Shown: positions 15,788 through 24,356, counted from the first letter of the stretch. The stretch is DNA of 64,000 nucleotides from Thermococcus sibiricus MM 739 (GCF_000022545.1 NC_012883.1:434001-498000), one strand, 5' to 3'. Translations and numbers: made by a program. The notes: a model not told the origin generated them from the sequence alone.

Positions 15788-17223
15788 GGAATTTGGAAAA
15801 TACGTATCGTATTTGTCCCTATAGTCTTTCCTATTGGTTTTCCTTCTGTTAAGAGAACTGTATCATCTTCTTTGACTATTCCCAACCCCTTTACTAACAT
15901 TATCATGTCCTTTTCATTGAACTCTTCTTCCATGCAGAATGGGTAAACTCCATAGGAAAAGGCTAAGCTGTTACAGACTCTTTCGTTATTTGAAAAGGCT
16001 AAAATCCACTGTTTTGGTTTAAAACGTGAGATGAGCCTTGGAGTTAATCCTGTTCTTGTTGGGGTTAGGATGTATTTTATGTCTATGGCACAGAGGGCAT
16101 CTATAACGCTCTGTGTTATTGCTTCTTTTATCGTGCTCCTTTTTGGCAGTAAGTCAATCCAAGCGCGTAATCTGGAGTGTCCTAGGGATTCTCTATATTC
16201 CTCTGTTGTCTTGGCTATTTTAGCCATCATCTCTACTGATTCCACAGGGTATTTCCCTATGGCAGTTTCTTCAGAGAGCATTACGGCATCTGTGCCATCA
16301 AGTATCGCATTTGCAACGTCTGTGACTTCTGCTCTCTTTGGTATTCTCTCTGTGGTCATTGAAACAAGCATCTGGGTGGCAGTTATTACAGGCTTTGCAG
16401 CTAAGTTGGCCTTTTTTATAAGTTGTTTCTGCATTATGGGGAGTTTTTCGATTGGCATTTCTACTCCTAGGTCTCCTCTAGCTACCATTATCCCATCAGC
16501 AGCATTTAGAATTTCATCAAAGTTCCTCACTGCATCCGGCCGTTCTATTTTTGCTATTATAAAATTATTGCCCTTTTTCTTTTCCAGGAAGCTCTTTACC
16601 TTGAGAACATCGTAGACAGAGCCTACAAAAGAGAGGCCTATAGCATCTATTCCCTGTTCAATTGCGAATTCGATTATCTCAAAGTCCCTTGGAGTTATTG
16701 CTTCGATTGGAAGGTTAGCCTTTGGGATGTTTATTCCTTTATGAGAGAACAATGTACCTCCGTTCACCACAACACATTCGACCTCGTTCTCCCTAACTTC
16801 CTCGACCCTTAACATTATGTAACCATCACTTAAGTATATTACATCTCCTTTTGACACCAGCTTTGGAAAATCTTTAAACTCGACGGGAATAGTTGTTTCA
16901 TCTCCTTCAACGTCCCTTGTTGTGAGTACAACTTTATCTCCCTTTTTTAAGGTTATGGAGTCTCCTTTTATCTTTCCAACTCTCATTTTTACCCCTGGCA
17001 GATCGCCCAGAATTGCAACTATCTTTTCCAATTTCTCGGCGGTTTTTCTTATCAGCTCAATGGTCTTTGTGTGCTCCTCAAGGGTTCCGTGAGAAAAGTT
17101 TATCCTTGCAACGCTCATTCCAGCTTTTATCATCTTTTCTATAGTTCCCGCATGCCTTGAAGCCGGGCCGATTGTGGCAATTATTTTTGTTTTGTGATCG
17201 GGAAGCTCCATTTCTCTCACCAT
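15784..17223 (-). CDS. pyk: Pyruvate kinase
   Basis: Catalyses phosphoenolpyruvate + ADP to pyruvate + ATP at the end of the modified Embden-Meyerhof pathway. The protein (479 residues from ATG 17223) begins the barrel with DHKTKIIATIGPAS and contains ARINFSHG, the lysine motif FIIAKIERPDAV, MVARGDLGVE and the TATQML segment, then the C-terminal domain. ATG at 17223 follows GGAG; another ATG at 17211, after GGTGAG, is equally possible (475 residues). No TGM is visible in its promoter, unlike the glucanotransferase gene. Confidence 0.94.
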   Translation of the reverse strand: MVREMELPDHKTKIIATIGPASRHAGTIEKMIKAGMSVARINFSHGTLEEHTKTIELIRKTAEKLEKIVAILGDLPGVKMRVGKIKGDSITLKKGDKVVLTTRDVEGDETTIPVEFKDFPKLVSKGDVIYLSDGYIMLRVEEVRENEVECVVVNGGTLFSHKGINIPKANLPIEAITPRDFEIIEFAIEQGIDAIGLSFVGSVYDVLKVKSFLEKKKGNNFIIAKIERPDAVRNFDEILNAADGIMVARGDLGVEMPIEKLPIMQKQLIKKANLAAKPVITATQMLVSMTTERIPKRAEVTDVANAILDGTDAVMLSEETAIGKYPVESVEMMAKIAKTTEEYRESLGHSRLRAWIDLLPKRSTIKEAITQSVIDALCAIDIKYILTPTRTGLTPRLISRFKPKQWILAFSNNERVCNSLAFSYGVYPFCMEEEFNEKDMIMLVKGLGIVKEDDTVLLTEGKPIGKTIGTNTIRIFQIP

Positions 17224-17302
17224 TTTGCTCCTTTCTTTCAAGATTAATTAACTTTTCTAGAAAATTCGAAAATATTTTAAACTTCTGCATTTACGTATTT
17301 TC

Positions 17303-17503
17303 ATGAGAAAAAAGTTGATAACAGCGATTCCTCCAGATGAGGTTCTTAAAATCAAGGAAATCTCCAAAGCTAAGGTTGAGATAAAAATCCGAGAAGTGGG
17401 GCTCTATTTTGGGATGCCAAGATGGATGGTGGTTATTGATGGAAGTGATGAGGAAGTTGAAAAGTTTATGGGCGTTCTAATGAGATCCAGAGCGGGCGGC
17501 TAA
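17303..17503 (+). CDS. Small conserved archaeal protein, unknown function (66 aa)
   Basis: A 66-residue protein that looks like the Thermococcales TIGR04140 type, with alternating beta strands (KVEIKIREVGLYFGMP, RWMVVIDGS) and a final helix. It is transcribed away from pyk. The frame starts 24 bases after a TATA-like AT-rich segment, so the message is probably leaderless. Function unknown; the family name is from memory and less certain than the gene itself. Confidence 0.6.
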   Translation: MRKKLITAIPPDEVLKIKEISKAKVEIKIREVGLYFGMPRWMVVIDGSDEEVEKFMGVLMRSRAGG

Positions 17504-17667
17504 TAAAGCTCTCCGATATTTTCCTTTTCTTTGAGCTCCTCTTCTTTTTTCTCAAGGTATCTTGAATACCAGGTTGTGAAAACACGAATAAGCAGGTAAC
17601 CGAATATTACGCTTATTATACTTCCAATGAATGTTTTATCGGTAATTCCTCTTGTGGGGATAGGCAT
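17500..17667 (-). CDS. Small single-pass membrane protein (55 aa)
   Basis: ATG at 17665-17667 follows GGTGG and opens a 55-residue frame starting MPIPTRGITD, with one hydrophobic segment (about 13-33) and a very charged tail of lysines and glutamates. It overlaps the preceding 50-residue frame by 32 bases and ends 4 bases into the opposing 66-residue gene. No family recognised. Support comes from the ribosome site, the typical one-helix topology and the tight coupling to the genes before it. Confidence 0.6.
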   Translation of the reverse strand: MPIPTRGITDKTFIGSIISVIFGYLLIRVFTTWYSRYLEKKEEELKEKENIGELY

Positions 17668-17788
17668 TTTCGCCACCTTTTTTTCTTTCCAAATATTCTT
17701 CTACGAGCGTTTTTAAGCCAAAGAGTATAAAAAATAACAGAAACAAAACCAAAAGCCATTTTGTAGAGACTCCTGAAGTTACCTGCAT
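17636..17788 (-). CDS. Small single-pass membrane protein (50 aa)
   Basis: The ATG at 17786-17788 follows the TAG of the radical SAM gene directly, with GGTGGGATAG as ribosome site. The 50-residue product has one strongly hydrophobic helix (about 11-27, WLLVLFLLFFILFG) and a basic tail. It is followed, in an overlapping frame, by the 55-residue membrane protein. The three genes form one translationally coupled unit. No family or function recognised. Confidence 0.6.
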   Translation of the reverse strand: MQVTSGVSTKWLLVLFLLFFILFGLKTLVEEYLERKKGGENAYPHKRNYR

Positions 17789-18841
17789 CTATCCCACCAG
17801 CGCGTTTTTTAATCCAAACTCCTTTACAAGCTGGGCTGCTTTGAGCATTTCATCATTCGTAAGCCTTCTATCAATTTCGGGGTATTCATGAGCCCTGTAC
17901 TCCGGCCGATATTGAAACATCACGTTAACCCTCACGTTCCTGCCAAGATTTTCGCTTATCCATTTCAAAATCGGCTTTGTACAACATTCCAGATGACCGG
18001 GGATTAGGAGGTGTCTTATTAAAAATTCTGCTTTGTAATGTTTTTTAGCAAGTAAAAAGTTCCTTGTAGTGATTTCCCAGTATTTTGGGGCACTGGAGTA
18101 TTTTAGTGCATCTTCATCGTTGCCCCACTTGAAATCTGCGAGATAGAGATCGACAACTCCATCTAAAAGAGCCATGCTCTTCTCGCTCATGTACATGTTG
18201 GAGTTCCAGATCACGGGAATTGGAACCCTTACGTATCTCAAACTCTCGAGAATGAAGAGAAGGTTTGGAGTGGGTTCACCGCCGACGAGGTTAACGTTTT
18301 TAGCACCTTCCGCATAAGCTACCGCTATTTTAGCGGCCATATCTTTTGGAGAATACATTAGACCTACACGGTGTTGACTTATATCCCAATTTTGACAAAA
18401 GACGCACCTGAAATTGCACCCTGAGAAGAAAATCGTATAAGATGGAACTAGCTCCGGTTCTTCCCCTATGTGAAGGAAAGTGCTTGCAACTAAGCTCTCT
18501 TTAACCCTGCAGTAGCCCATTTCCTCAAAGCGGTTTGTGTGGCACTTGAACTCACACAGTTCACATCTTTCAAGCATTTTATGTGCTATTAGAGCTTTTA
18601 AGTCAAGAAGACTTTTTTCTGGATTCTCCTTTAAATTGTTTTTCCTCAGCCTTTCCATACCTTCTTTATGTATCTCCCACAACTCCTCAAGATCAGTATC
18701 TTCTTTGAAATTAACCTCTACCCGATTTGTGTAAAAGAAGTTGGGCCTTTCCTCTCCACTTAAAATTGAAAAATAATGCTGTAGAGCTTCTTTTGCCCTT
18801 TTAATCTCTTCAACTTCTACCCTTCTAAACCACATGATCAT
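17789..18841 (-). CDS. Radical SAM protein, PflA/AmmeMemoRadiSam-like
   Basis: A 350-residue radical SAM protein. An N-terminal CELCEFKCHTNRF...GYCRV cysteine cluster precedes the SAM-cluster motif CNFRCVFC, followed by LVGGEPTP and the YLADFKW strand, an arrangement close to pyruvate-formate-lyase-activating-enzyme relatives (COG1313 type). Substrate unknown. ATG at 18841 sits about 26 bases after a TATA-like element at 18862-18870, so the mRNA is likely leaderless; a second ATG two codons later is possible. It is followed without gap by two mini membrane-protein genes. Confidence 0.8.
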   Translation of the reverse strand: MIMWFRRVEVEEIKRAKEALQHYFSILSGEERPNFFYTNRVEVNFKEDTDLEELWEIHKEGMERLRKNNLKENPEKSLLDLKALIAHKMLERCELCEFKCHTNRFEEMGYCRVKESLVASTFLHIGEEPELVPSYTIFFSGCNFRCVFCQNWDISQHRVGLMYSPKDMAAKIAVAYAEGAKNVNLVGGEPTPNLLFILESLRYVRVPIPVIWNSNMYMSEKSMALLDGVVDLYLADFKWGNDEDALKYSSAPKYWEITTRNFLLAKKHYKAEFLIRHLLIPGHLECCTKPILKWISENLGRNVRVNVMFQYRPEYRAHEYPEIDRRLTNDEMLKAAQLVKEFGLKNALVG

Positions 18842-19071
18842 CAATTAAAATAGCACAGAAGATATTAAAAGTTTAAACCTTTTTGGAGTTAGGTACCTCT
18901 GGCATTGTAAATATTCCGTTCATTGAACAGGCAATTTTCGATAGTATTCAGCTCTTTTCAAAGATTCTTCGAAGAAACCTGCTAAATAAAAAAGCTTATT
19001 TCAACGATAGCCGTTAAATAAAGTTGTTTTCTTGCTTTATATCAATTAAACTATTTTATGAACCCAAAACC

Positions 19072-19109
19072 TTTATTAAAATTCAGACATTAATGAACTC
19101 TGGTGGTCT
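19072..19109 (+). promoter_or_regulatory. Promoter and ribosome binding site of the FOR gene
   Basis: TATA-like TTTATTAAA at about 19073-19081 puts the start near 19101-19103, leaving a leader of about 10 bases with GGTGGTC before the ATG at 19113. The remainder of the 268-base gap to the radical SAM gene shows only AT-rich sequence and the minus-strand promoter at its left end. Confidence 0.6.
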
Positions 19110-19112
19110 TTT

Positions 19113-20978
19113 ATGAAAGGTTGGTGGGGAAGGATACTTAGAGTTGATTTAACGAACAACAAAGTATGGGTGCAAGAATACTCTGAAGAGGTCGCAAAGA
19201 ACTTTATTGGTGGTAGAGGTTTAGCTGCATGGATTCTTTGGAATGAAGCCAAAAACGTAGATCCTCTCGGTCCTGATAACAAATTGATCTTTGCAAGCGG
19301 TCCGTTTAACGGTCTTCCAACCCCAAGCGGTGGAAAAATGGTTATCGCTGCTAAGAGCCCAATAACAGGTGGTTACGGCGATGGTAACCTTGGAACAATG
19401 GCCACTGTGCACCTGAGAAAAGCTGGTTATGATGCTCTTGTTGTTGAAGGAAAGGCCAAAAAGCCAGTCTACATCTATATTGAGGATGATAACGTTAGTA
19501 TCTTAAGTGCTGAGGGCCTTTGGGGCAAGACTACCTTTGAAACTGAGAAAGAACTTAAAGAGGTCCATGGTAAAAATGTTGGTGTTCTCAGCATAGGTCC
19601 TGGTGGAGAGAATCTTGTCAAATACGCAGTAGTAATTTCTCAAGAAGGAAGGGCCGCTGGAAGGCCTGGTATGGGTGCAGTGATGGGAAGTAAGAAGTTA
19701 AAGGCAGTTGTGGTAAAGGGTACCAAAGAAATTCCTGTTGCTGATAAGGAGAAGCTTAGGGAGCTTTCACAAGAGGCCTACAATGCAATTCTTAACTCGC
19801 CAGGTTATCCATTCTGGCATAGACAAGGAACAATGGCTGCACTTGAATGGACCAATGAAAACTCGGCTCTTCCAACAAGAAACTTCAGTGACGGTAGTTT
19901 TGAGTTCGCTCGTTCTATTGATGGTTTTACAATGGAAGGTATGAAAGTTAAGCAAAGAGGCTGTCCATACTGTAACATGCCATGTGGAAACGTGGTTCTT
20001 GATGCAGATGGCCAAGAGAGTGAGCTTGACTATGAAAATGTTGCTCTATTAGGTTCAAACCTTGGACTTGGGAAGCTCAATGAAGTCTCAGTCCTTAATA
20101 GAATTGCCGACGAGATGGGCCTTGATACAATATCCCTTGGAGTATCGATCTCTTATGTGATGGAAGCCAAAGAGAAGGGTCTCATAAAAGATGAGAATGC
20201 TCCCGAATTTGGCGACTTCAAGAAAGCCAAGCAGCTTGCCTTGGATATAGCTTACAGAAGGGGAGAGCTTGGAAACCTTGCTGCTGAAGGTGTCAAAGGT
20301 ATGAGTGAAAAACTCGGTGCTAAGGACTTCGCAATGCACGTAAAAGGTTTAGAAGTAAGCGGTTACAACTGTTTCATCTATCCAGCAATGGCTTTGGCAT
20401 ATGGAACAAGTGCCATTGGAGCTCACCACAAGGAAGCATGGGTCATCGCATGGGAAATTGGAACAGCTCCAATTGAGGGTGAAAAGGCTCAGAAGGTTGA
20501 ATATAAAATCTCTTATGACCCAGAGAAGGCTGCAAAGGTCATTGAATTGCAGAGGCTCAGAGGTGGTCTCTTCGAGATGCTCACGGCATGTAGGCTTCCA
20601 TGGGTTGAAGTGGGACTCAGCTTGGACTACTATCCCAAGCTTATTGAGGCTATCACAGGTGTTAAGTATACATGGGACGACTTATACAAAGCAGCTGATA
20701 GAGTTTATGCCCTCATGAGGGCCTACTGGGTAAGAGAATACAATAGCAACTGGAGCAGGGAGATGGACTACCCACCAGAGAGATGGTTCAAAGAAGGCCT
20801 TAAGAGTGGACCTTATAAGGGACAGCACCTTGATAAGGAGAAATATGACGTGCTACTCAACGAATACTACAAGCTCAGGAGCTGGGATGAGAGAGGTATT
20901 CCAAAGAAGGAGACCCTCAAAGACCTTGGCCTTGAATTCGTTATTCCAGAGCTTGAGAAGGTTACAAAGCTCGAGTGA
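19113..20978 (+). CDS. for: Formaldehyde:ferredoxin oxidoreductase (tungstopterin enzyme)
   Basis: Oxidises short aldehydes to acids with ferredoxin as acceptor. At 621 residues it matches the FOR branch (about 619-621) rather than AOR (605) or GAPOR (653). The N-terminal [13 protein letters not shown] and the pterin-contacting [18 protein letters not shown] are FOR-like. The [4Fe-4S] ligands are C284, C287, C291 and C493, in GCPYCNMPC and TACRLPW. Cytosolic, normally tetrameric. The likely pterin-biosynthesis gene moaD lies about 0.8 kb downstream on the same strand, which fits a tungstopterin enzyme. Confidence 0.95.
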   Translation: MKGWWGRILRVDLTNNKVWVQEYSEEVAKNFIGGRGLAAWILWNEAKNVDPLGPDNKLIFASGPFNGLPTPSGGKMVIAAKSPITGGYGDGNLGTMATVHLRKAGYDALVVEGKAKKPVYIYIEDDNVSILSAEGLWGKTTFETEKELKEVHGKNVGVLSIGPGGENLVKYAVVISQEGRAAGRPGMGAVMGSKKLKAVVVKGTKEIPVADKEKLRELSQEAYNAILNSPGYPFWHRQGTMAALEWTNENSALPTRNFSDGSFEFARSIDGFTMEGMKVKQRGCPYCNMPCGNVVLDADGQESELDYENVALLGSNLGLGKLNEVSVLNRIADEMGLDTISLGVSISYVMEAKEKGLIKDENAPEFGDFKKAKQLALDIAYRRGELGNLAAEGVKGMSEKLGAKDFAMHVKGLEVSGYNCFIYPAMALAYGTSAIGAHHKEAWVIAWEIGTAPIEGEKAQKVEYKISYDPEKAAKVIELQRLRGGLFEMLTACRLPWVEVGLSLDYYPKLIEAITGVKYTWDDLYKAADRVYALMRAYWVREYNSNWSREMDYPPERWFKEGLKSGPYKGQHLDKEKYDVLLNEYYKLRSWDERGIPKKETLKDLGLEFVIPELEKVTKLE

Positions 20979-20981
20979 TTT

Positions 20982-21001
20982 TTCATTTAATACATTTTTA
21001 A
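20982..21001 (+). terminator. T-rich terminator of the FOR gene
   Basis: T runs (TTTT, then ATTTTTAA) directly after the FOR stop codon are a likely archaeal termination signal. The interval separates FOR from the convergent small membrane-protein gene. Confidence 0.4.
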
Positions 21002-21004
21002 CTG

Positions 21005-21346
21005 CTATCTCCTTTTTCTTGAGTACACCCATACGTGGTATATGAAGGTTAACACTACAAAGCTCAGAGTTATTATAAATGGTTCCTTTGCAGTAGTTTT
21101 AGGGTTTTGCACCCAACAAAGTACCAAAATCCACAAAAGGAAGAATGTTACCAGTATCAGCGTTTTTAAAGATATTTTTCCAAGCTGGTGAAGGCTTTCA
21201 AGGATCATTATAGCACTCAAGAAATAATAGAAATAGGCCCATGATTTGGACACTCCCCATTCCATAAATGAGAACACTAAGGTGATTGTGGCCAAAGCGA
21301 TAAGCCCCTTATAAAAATAAATGCGTAGAGTGACTGTTTCTTCCAT
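21005..21346 (-). CDS. Small four-helix membrane protein of unknown function
   Basis: A 113-residue protein with about four hydrophobic segments (12-30, 36-52, 60-80, 90-108) and a basic end (YSRKRR). ATG at 21346 overlaps the stop of the preceding secreted-peptide frame (TAATG), with GGAGGG upstream, so it is translationally coupled. No family recognised. Lies between FOR and moaD on the opposite strand. Confidence 0.6.
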   Translation of the reverse strand: MEETVTLRIYFYKGLIALATITLVFSFMEWGVSKSWAYFYYFLSAIMILESLHQLGKISLKTLILVTFFLLWILVLCWVQNPKTTAKEPFIITLSFVVLTFIYHVWVYSRKRR

Positions 21347-21557
21347 TATTCTTCAGCCCTCCGCAGTATCTCTTTTACCAGTAATTCTTTCGAAATGCCT
21401 TCCAAAGAATTAATAGTTACTACTTGGCCACTAACTCCGCCACAGGGTTTTTTGAACTTCTCTCTAAAACTCCATACGAGTAGCCTGTTGCTCTGAAAGA
21501 GGTCACACCAACTAACAAAACTATAACAAATATGGCCAATAATGCTCGCTTCTTCAT
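21346..21557 (-). pseudogene. Small secreted protein in two frames joined by a -1 slippery site (frameshifted or recoded)
   Basis: ATG at 21555-21557, after GGAGGGTGA and a strong TATA-like element (about 21608-21618), opens a frame with a clear signal peptide (MKKRALLAIFVIVLLVGVTS). It stops after 45 codons at 21420. The -1 frame instead runs on to TAA at 21346-21348, which overlaps the next gene's ATG. The frames meet at heptamer A AAA AAC (plus-strand 21447-21453). A -1 shift there would give a 70-residue product ending in KEILRRAEE. It is either a one-base deletion in an A run or programmed frameshifting; sequence alone cannot decide. Confidence 0.5.
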
Positions 21558-21661
21558 TCACCCTCCCCCGATTGGAGAATTACATGTTATATTAAGTCAA
21601 TAGTTATATATAAAATTCTTTGATTAATTATGAAAAGATATTCAGCAATGACTTTTTAAAG

Positions 21662-21712
21662 TTAGTCCACTTTATTATTATTAAAATTTTTGTTTAAAAT
21701 TAGTACACTTTA
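21662..21712. repeat. Direct repeat pair upstream of moaD
   Basis: Two 13-base near-identical repeats, TTAGTCCACTTTA (21662-21674) and TTAGTACACTTTA (21700-21712), have starts 38 bases apart in the region before moaD. The second adjoins a TATA-like TTTAAAATA. They could be regulator sites; nothing else marks their role. Confidence 0.35.
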
Positions 21713-21804
21713 AAATAGTGAACAGAGGGTTTATGACCCTAAAACTTATTAGTAGTATGTACTATGAGAAAATAGCAAAATAAAAACCGAAAAAGGTGAT
21801 TAAG

Positions 21805-22035
21805 ATGGTGAAAATCAGGCTTATGGGGGCTTTTGCTCATCTGGCCAAGGCGAGAGAGCTCGAAGTTAAACTTGAAGGTCCAAAAACTGCTAACGAAATT
21901 CTCAGAGAAGTCATCCCACGATATGACGAATTCCATGATAAAATAATATTTATCAATGGCAAACCAGCGAAAGGGGAGGCAATTGTGGAAGAAAATGATG
22001 AAATAAAAGTTATGCCAGTTTTAAGTGGCGGCTGA
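21805..22035 (+). CDS. moaD: MoaD-like sulfur carrier (molybdopterin/tungstopterin synthase small subunit)
   Basis: A 76-residue beta-grasp protein ending in the diglycine tail LSGG needed for adenylation and thiocarboxylate formation. It has VKIRLMGAFAHLAKARELEV at the start and NDEIKVMPVLSGG at the end. The likely role is sulfur donation for the tungstopterin cofactor used by FOR, encoded just upstream; a role in tRNA thiolation with TtuA is the alternative. ATG at 21805 follows GGTGAT by four bases; a GTG three codons earlier is inside that ribosome site. Confidence 0.85.
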   Translation: MVKIRLMGAFAHLAKARELEVKLEGPKTANEILREVIPRYDEFHDKIIFINGKPAKGEAIVEENDEIKVMPVLSGG

Positions 22036-22686
22036 TTAGTACTTAAAAAGAACTTTCAAAAATCTTATAACATCCTCAAATCGGAAATGTCCAGTTTCAA
22101 TCCCATATATCCTTTCTACAGGCACTTCTTTAACTCTTGCACCTTTTTTTACAGCTTTTATTAAGAGCTCGGTTTCTACTTCATATCTCTTGCTCTCAAT
22201 TTCGGGTAAAAATTCACGTTTAAGAGCTCTAAATCCACTTTGTGTATCCTTCACGTTAATTCCAAGTTTTAGCCTTATTAGAGATGTACTTAGAAAGTTG
22301 CTGACCTTTCTAATAAGGGGCCTTTTACCTTGCACTTTTATTAATCTAGAACCTATCACGAAATCAGCTTCATCCTGTAGTATTGGTTTGAGAAGTTTAG
22401 TGATTTCCTCAGGGTTGTGTTGTCCATCAGCATCAATAAAGACTATGATATCTCCAGTGGCTTCTTTCATGCCTGTATTCATGGCAGCACCTTTGCCTTG
22501 GTTTTCTTTTAATCGTATAACTTTCGCTCCATATTTCTTTGCTACTTCGGCAGTGTTATCTTTGCTTCCATCATCTACCACTATAATTTCGTCAGCAAAA
22601 TCAGGAATTTTTGAAAGGACATTACCAATTCTTCCTGCTTCGTTGTAGGCAGGGATTATGATACTAATCTTCTTTCCACTTAACAT
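22036..22686 (-). CDS. Family 2 glycosyltransferase (dolichyl-phosphate sugar synthase-like)
   Basis: A 216-residue GT-A enzyme with IIIPAYNEAGRIGNV, VVDDGSKDNT, the DADGQHNPEE metal motif, and the GSRLIKVQGKRP loop. No transmembrane segment is present, so it is the soluble or peripherally bound type, like dolichol-phosphate mannose synthase without membrane anchors. Predicted to transfer a nucleotide sugar to a lipid phosphate. It overlaps amzA by 23 bases and ends exactly where moaD ends on the other strand. Confidence 0.85.
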   Translation of the reverse strand: MLSGKKISIIIPAYNEAGRIGNVLSKIPDFADEIIVVDDGSKDNTAEVAKKYGAKVIRLKENQGKGAAMNTGMKEATGDIIVFIDADGQHNPEEITKLLKPILQDEADFVIGSRLIKVQGKRPLIRKVSNFLSTSLIRLKLGINVKDTQSGFRALKREFLPEIESKRYEVETELLIKAVKKGARVKEVPVERIYGIETGHFRFEDVIRFLKVLFKY

Positions 22687-23317
22687 TTCTTTTCAGCTCC
22701 ACAAAGCACCTTTCACAGAAGTCGTCTCTTCTCAAGTCCCATTCACCAATAACTTTTGGAGGATTCATTACGCAATCCTCTTGGCAATGATTTAATCCAA
22801 AGGCATGCCCTACCTCATGTAAGATTCCTTTAAAAAGCCTTTTTTCAAAAACTTTCTCGTCATTGTCTTCAAAAGGTTTGATGGATAGTACCATGACTTT
22901 TAGTTCATGGAAATCTTGTTGGATTCCTAAGAACTTCTCATAAAAGTCTAAATAGGGATTTCTGGAGACTATGGGAAAATTCAATATACCAAATATTTTG
23001 TTCATTTTTGATACGTTGTTGTTTTTATTTTCATTTTTTTCCTCACGTGTTTTTCTCTTTTCCATAATTTCCTCTTGGGTGTGAATGAGCTTTGCATGGA
23101 GAAGTTCAGTAACGCCCTCTAAAGGGTATCCTTTAACATTTCCATTTTCTGTTTGAATATTTACAAGATAACCGGGCCCTAGTTCAAGCTCTCCTAAATA
23201 AACTAGCCTTATTGGAAGGTTTTTTGATTTGAAATATGCATTAACCCTCTTATAGACTCTAGCTATTAATCTTTCATTGAACGTATTGCTCACATGAACA
23301 AATCCTACGAGCTCCAT
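22664..23317 (-). CDS. amzA: Archaemetzincin metallopeptidase
   Basis: A 217-residue zinc peptidase of family M54. It shows the extended zinc motif HEVGHAFGLNHC (three His ligands, Glu base) followed by the family-specific second-zinc cysteines in CQEDCVMN and CERC. A variable, charged and asparagine-rich insert sits at about 80-105. Physiological substrate unknown. It shares its upstream region with the divergent fluoride operon and is coupled to the glycosyltransferase gene. Confidence 0.92.
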   Translation of the reverse strand: MELVGFVHVSNTFNERLIARVYKRVNAYFKSKNLPIRLVYLGELELGPGYLVNIQTENGNVKGYPLEGVTELLHAKLIHTQEEIMEKRKTREEKNENKNNNVSKMNKIFGILNFPIVSRNPYLDFYEKFLGIQQDFHELKVMVLSIKPFEDNDEKVFEKRLFKGILHEVGHAFGLNHCQEDCVMNPPKVIGEWDLRRDDFCERCFVELKRNVKWKED

Positions 23318-23367
23318 GTTAACTCACACTAGCTTAGTTGCTATTATTATCTTTCTAAAGGAAAAGC

Positions 23368-23486
23368 TTATAAAATTACCTAAAGATTTGCCGTTGGGCG
23401 ATGGCGTCCGCCCGGGGCTTCGGGCCCGAACCGCCCACAAGGGCTGATGACGCCTGTTCTCCGCTAAAACTTTAGGAGGCGGTAGA
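23368..23486 (+). ncRNA. Fluoride riboswitch (crcB motif) with promoter and ribosome-site platform
   Basis: A TATA-like CTTATAAAA (23368-23376) puts the start at about 23395-23397, directly on the aptamer. The RNA matches the crcB motif: GGGCGATGGCGTCCGCCC, then AACCGCCC-ACAA-GGGCTGATGACGCC. P1 pairs GGCGTC with GACGCC; P2 pairs GGGC with GCCC; P3 is GCCC-ACAA-GGGC; a further GC hairpin with a UUCG loop sits in the variable region. Past the aptamer CUCC (23459-23462) can pair with GGAG of the ribosome site (23475-23479), 7 bases from the ATG at 23487. With no T run, control is probably translational. Fluoride would switch on the toroid gene, fluC and the DUF190 gene. Confidence 0.93.
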
Positions 23487-24332
23487 ATGGGCTCGAAGCT
23501 AGGAGATTATGTAAAGCTTAGAGAGATTTTAAAGTATATTGAAGAGAGGAGACATGAAGATGGAGGTTACTGCTTTGTTTCCCTCTTGAATGAGACAAAC
23601 ATAAATGACACTTACTATGCGGTTAAAATCTACGACCTCCTAGGCATGAAAGTTCCAGAGCAAGAGAAAACTATAGGATTCCTTTACGACTCATTAAAGC
23701 CACAACAAGCAGTTGTTGCGGTATCTATGGCAATTGAGGGGTTGGCGATTTTAGGGGCAAAAGACCTCGCAAAGGACGGCCTTTCGCTGGTCTTTGAAAA
23801 ATATGATCCTCTCCAGGGTAAGTTTGCTGTAGGTCTTGGAGGGAGCGAGGAATTTGGGACTGCAACTCCACTTGAAGCAACTTACTGGATGCTTAGAGCA
23901 CTCAAGGCAACAAATCACAAAATCTCTCCAGAAGAAAAAGAGAAAATAAAAGAGTTCATCGAAAGCTTTAGAAAAGGGGACGGCTACGGATTAAAACAAG
24001 CTACAACCACCATGACTTATCAGGCAATATATTCGCTCAATTCTTTGGACTACAAGATACCAAAAACAAGCCACTTTCATAGATGTGAGGTTTACGGGGG
24101 CTTCACAGAGGTGCCCTATTCTCTCCCACCCTATCTGGAGCCAACGTTTTATGCATTAAGAGGGCTAAAACTGCTCGGTGAGAGGCCGCGATATGTGAAG
24201 GAGCATATAAACTTCATAAGAGCCCTTCAAAACCCTAACGGGGGCTTTAGAAGGAGTCTTGAAATGGGCATCTCAAACTTTCAGAACACTTATAGAGCTT
24301 TGAGGGCACTTGATGACCTTTTGGGCTTTTAA
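23487..24332 (+). CDS. Prenyltransferase/squalene-cyclase-like alpha/alpha-toroid protein, fluoride-operon leader
   Basis: A 281-residue protein built of repeats seen in prenyltransferase beta subunits and terpene cyclases: GG(Y/F)-type turns (DGGYCFVS, GKFAVGLGG, GDGYGLKQ, YGGFTEVP, NGGFRRSL), each followed by a helix of type TYxALRxL (DTYYAVKIYDLL, EATYWMLRAL, MTYQAIYSL, EPTFYALRGL, QNTYRALRAL). No signal peptide. It is the first gene after the fluoride riboswitch, so its expression should rise with fluoride; its function is unknown. Enzymatic prenyl transfer is not implied by the fold alone. Starts with ATG after GGAGG. Confidence 0.85.
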   Translation: MGSKLGDYVKLREILKYIEERRHEDGGYCFVSLLNETNINDTYYAVKIYDLLGMKVPEQEKTIGFLYDSLKPQQAVVAVSMAIEGLAILGAKDLAKDGLSLVFEKYDPLQGKFAVGLGGSEEFGTATPLEATYWMLRALKATNHKISPEEKEKIKEFIESFRKGDGYGLKQATTTMTYQAIYSLNSLDYKIPKTSHFHRCEVYGGFTEVPYSLPPYLEPTFYALRGLKLLGERPRYVKEHINFIRALQNPNGGFRRSLEMGISNFQNTYRALRALDDLLGF

Positions 24333-24356
24333 CGTCGGAATTTGGGGGCAGGAAAA

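Noticed and set aside
18883-19017. 45-codon open frame (TTG start) between the radical SAM gene and FOR
   Set aside because: No ribosome site, AT-rich, no recognisable family; open length is within chance for such sequence.
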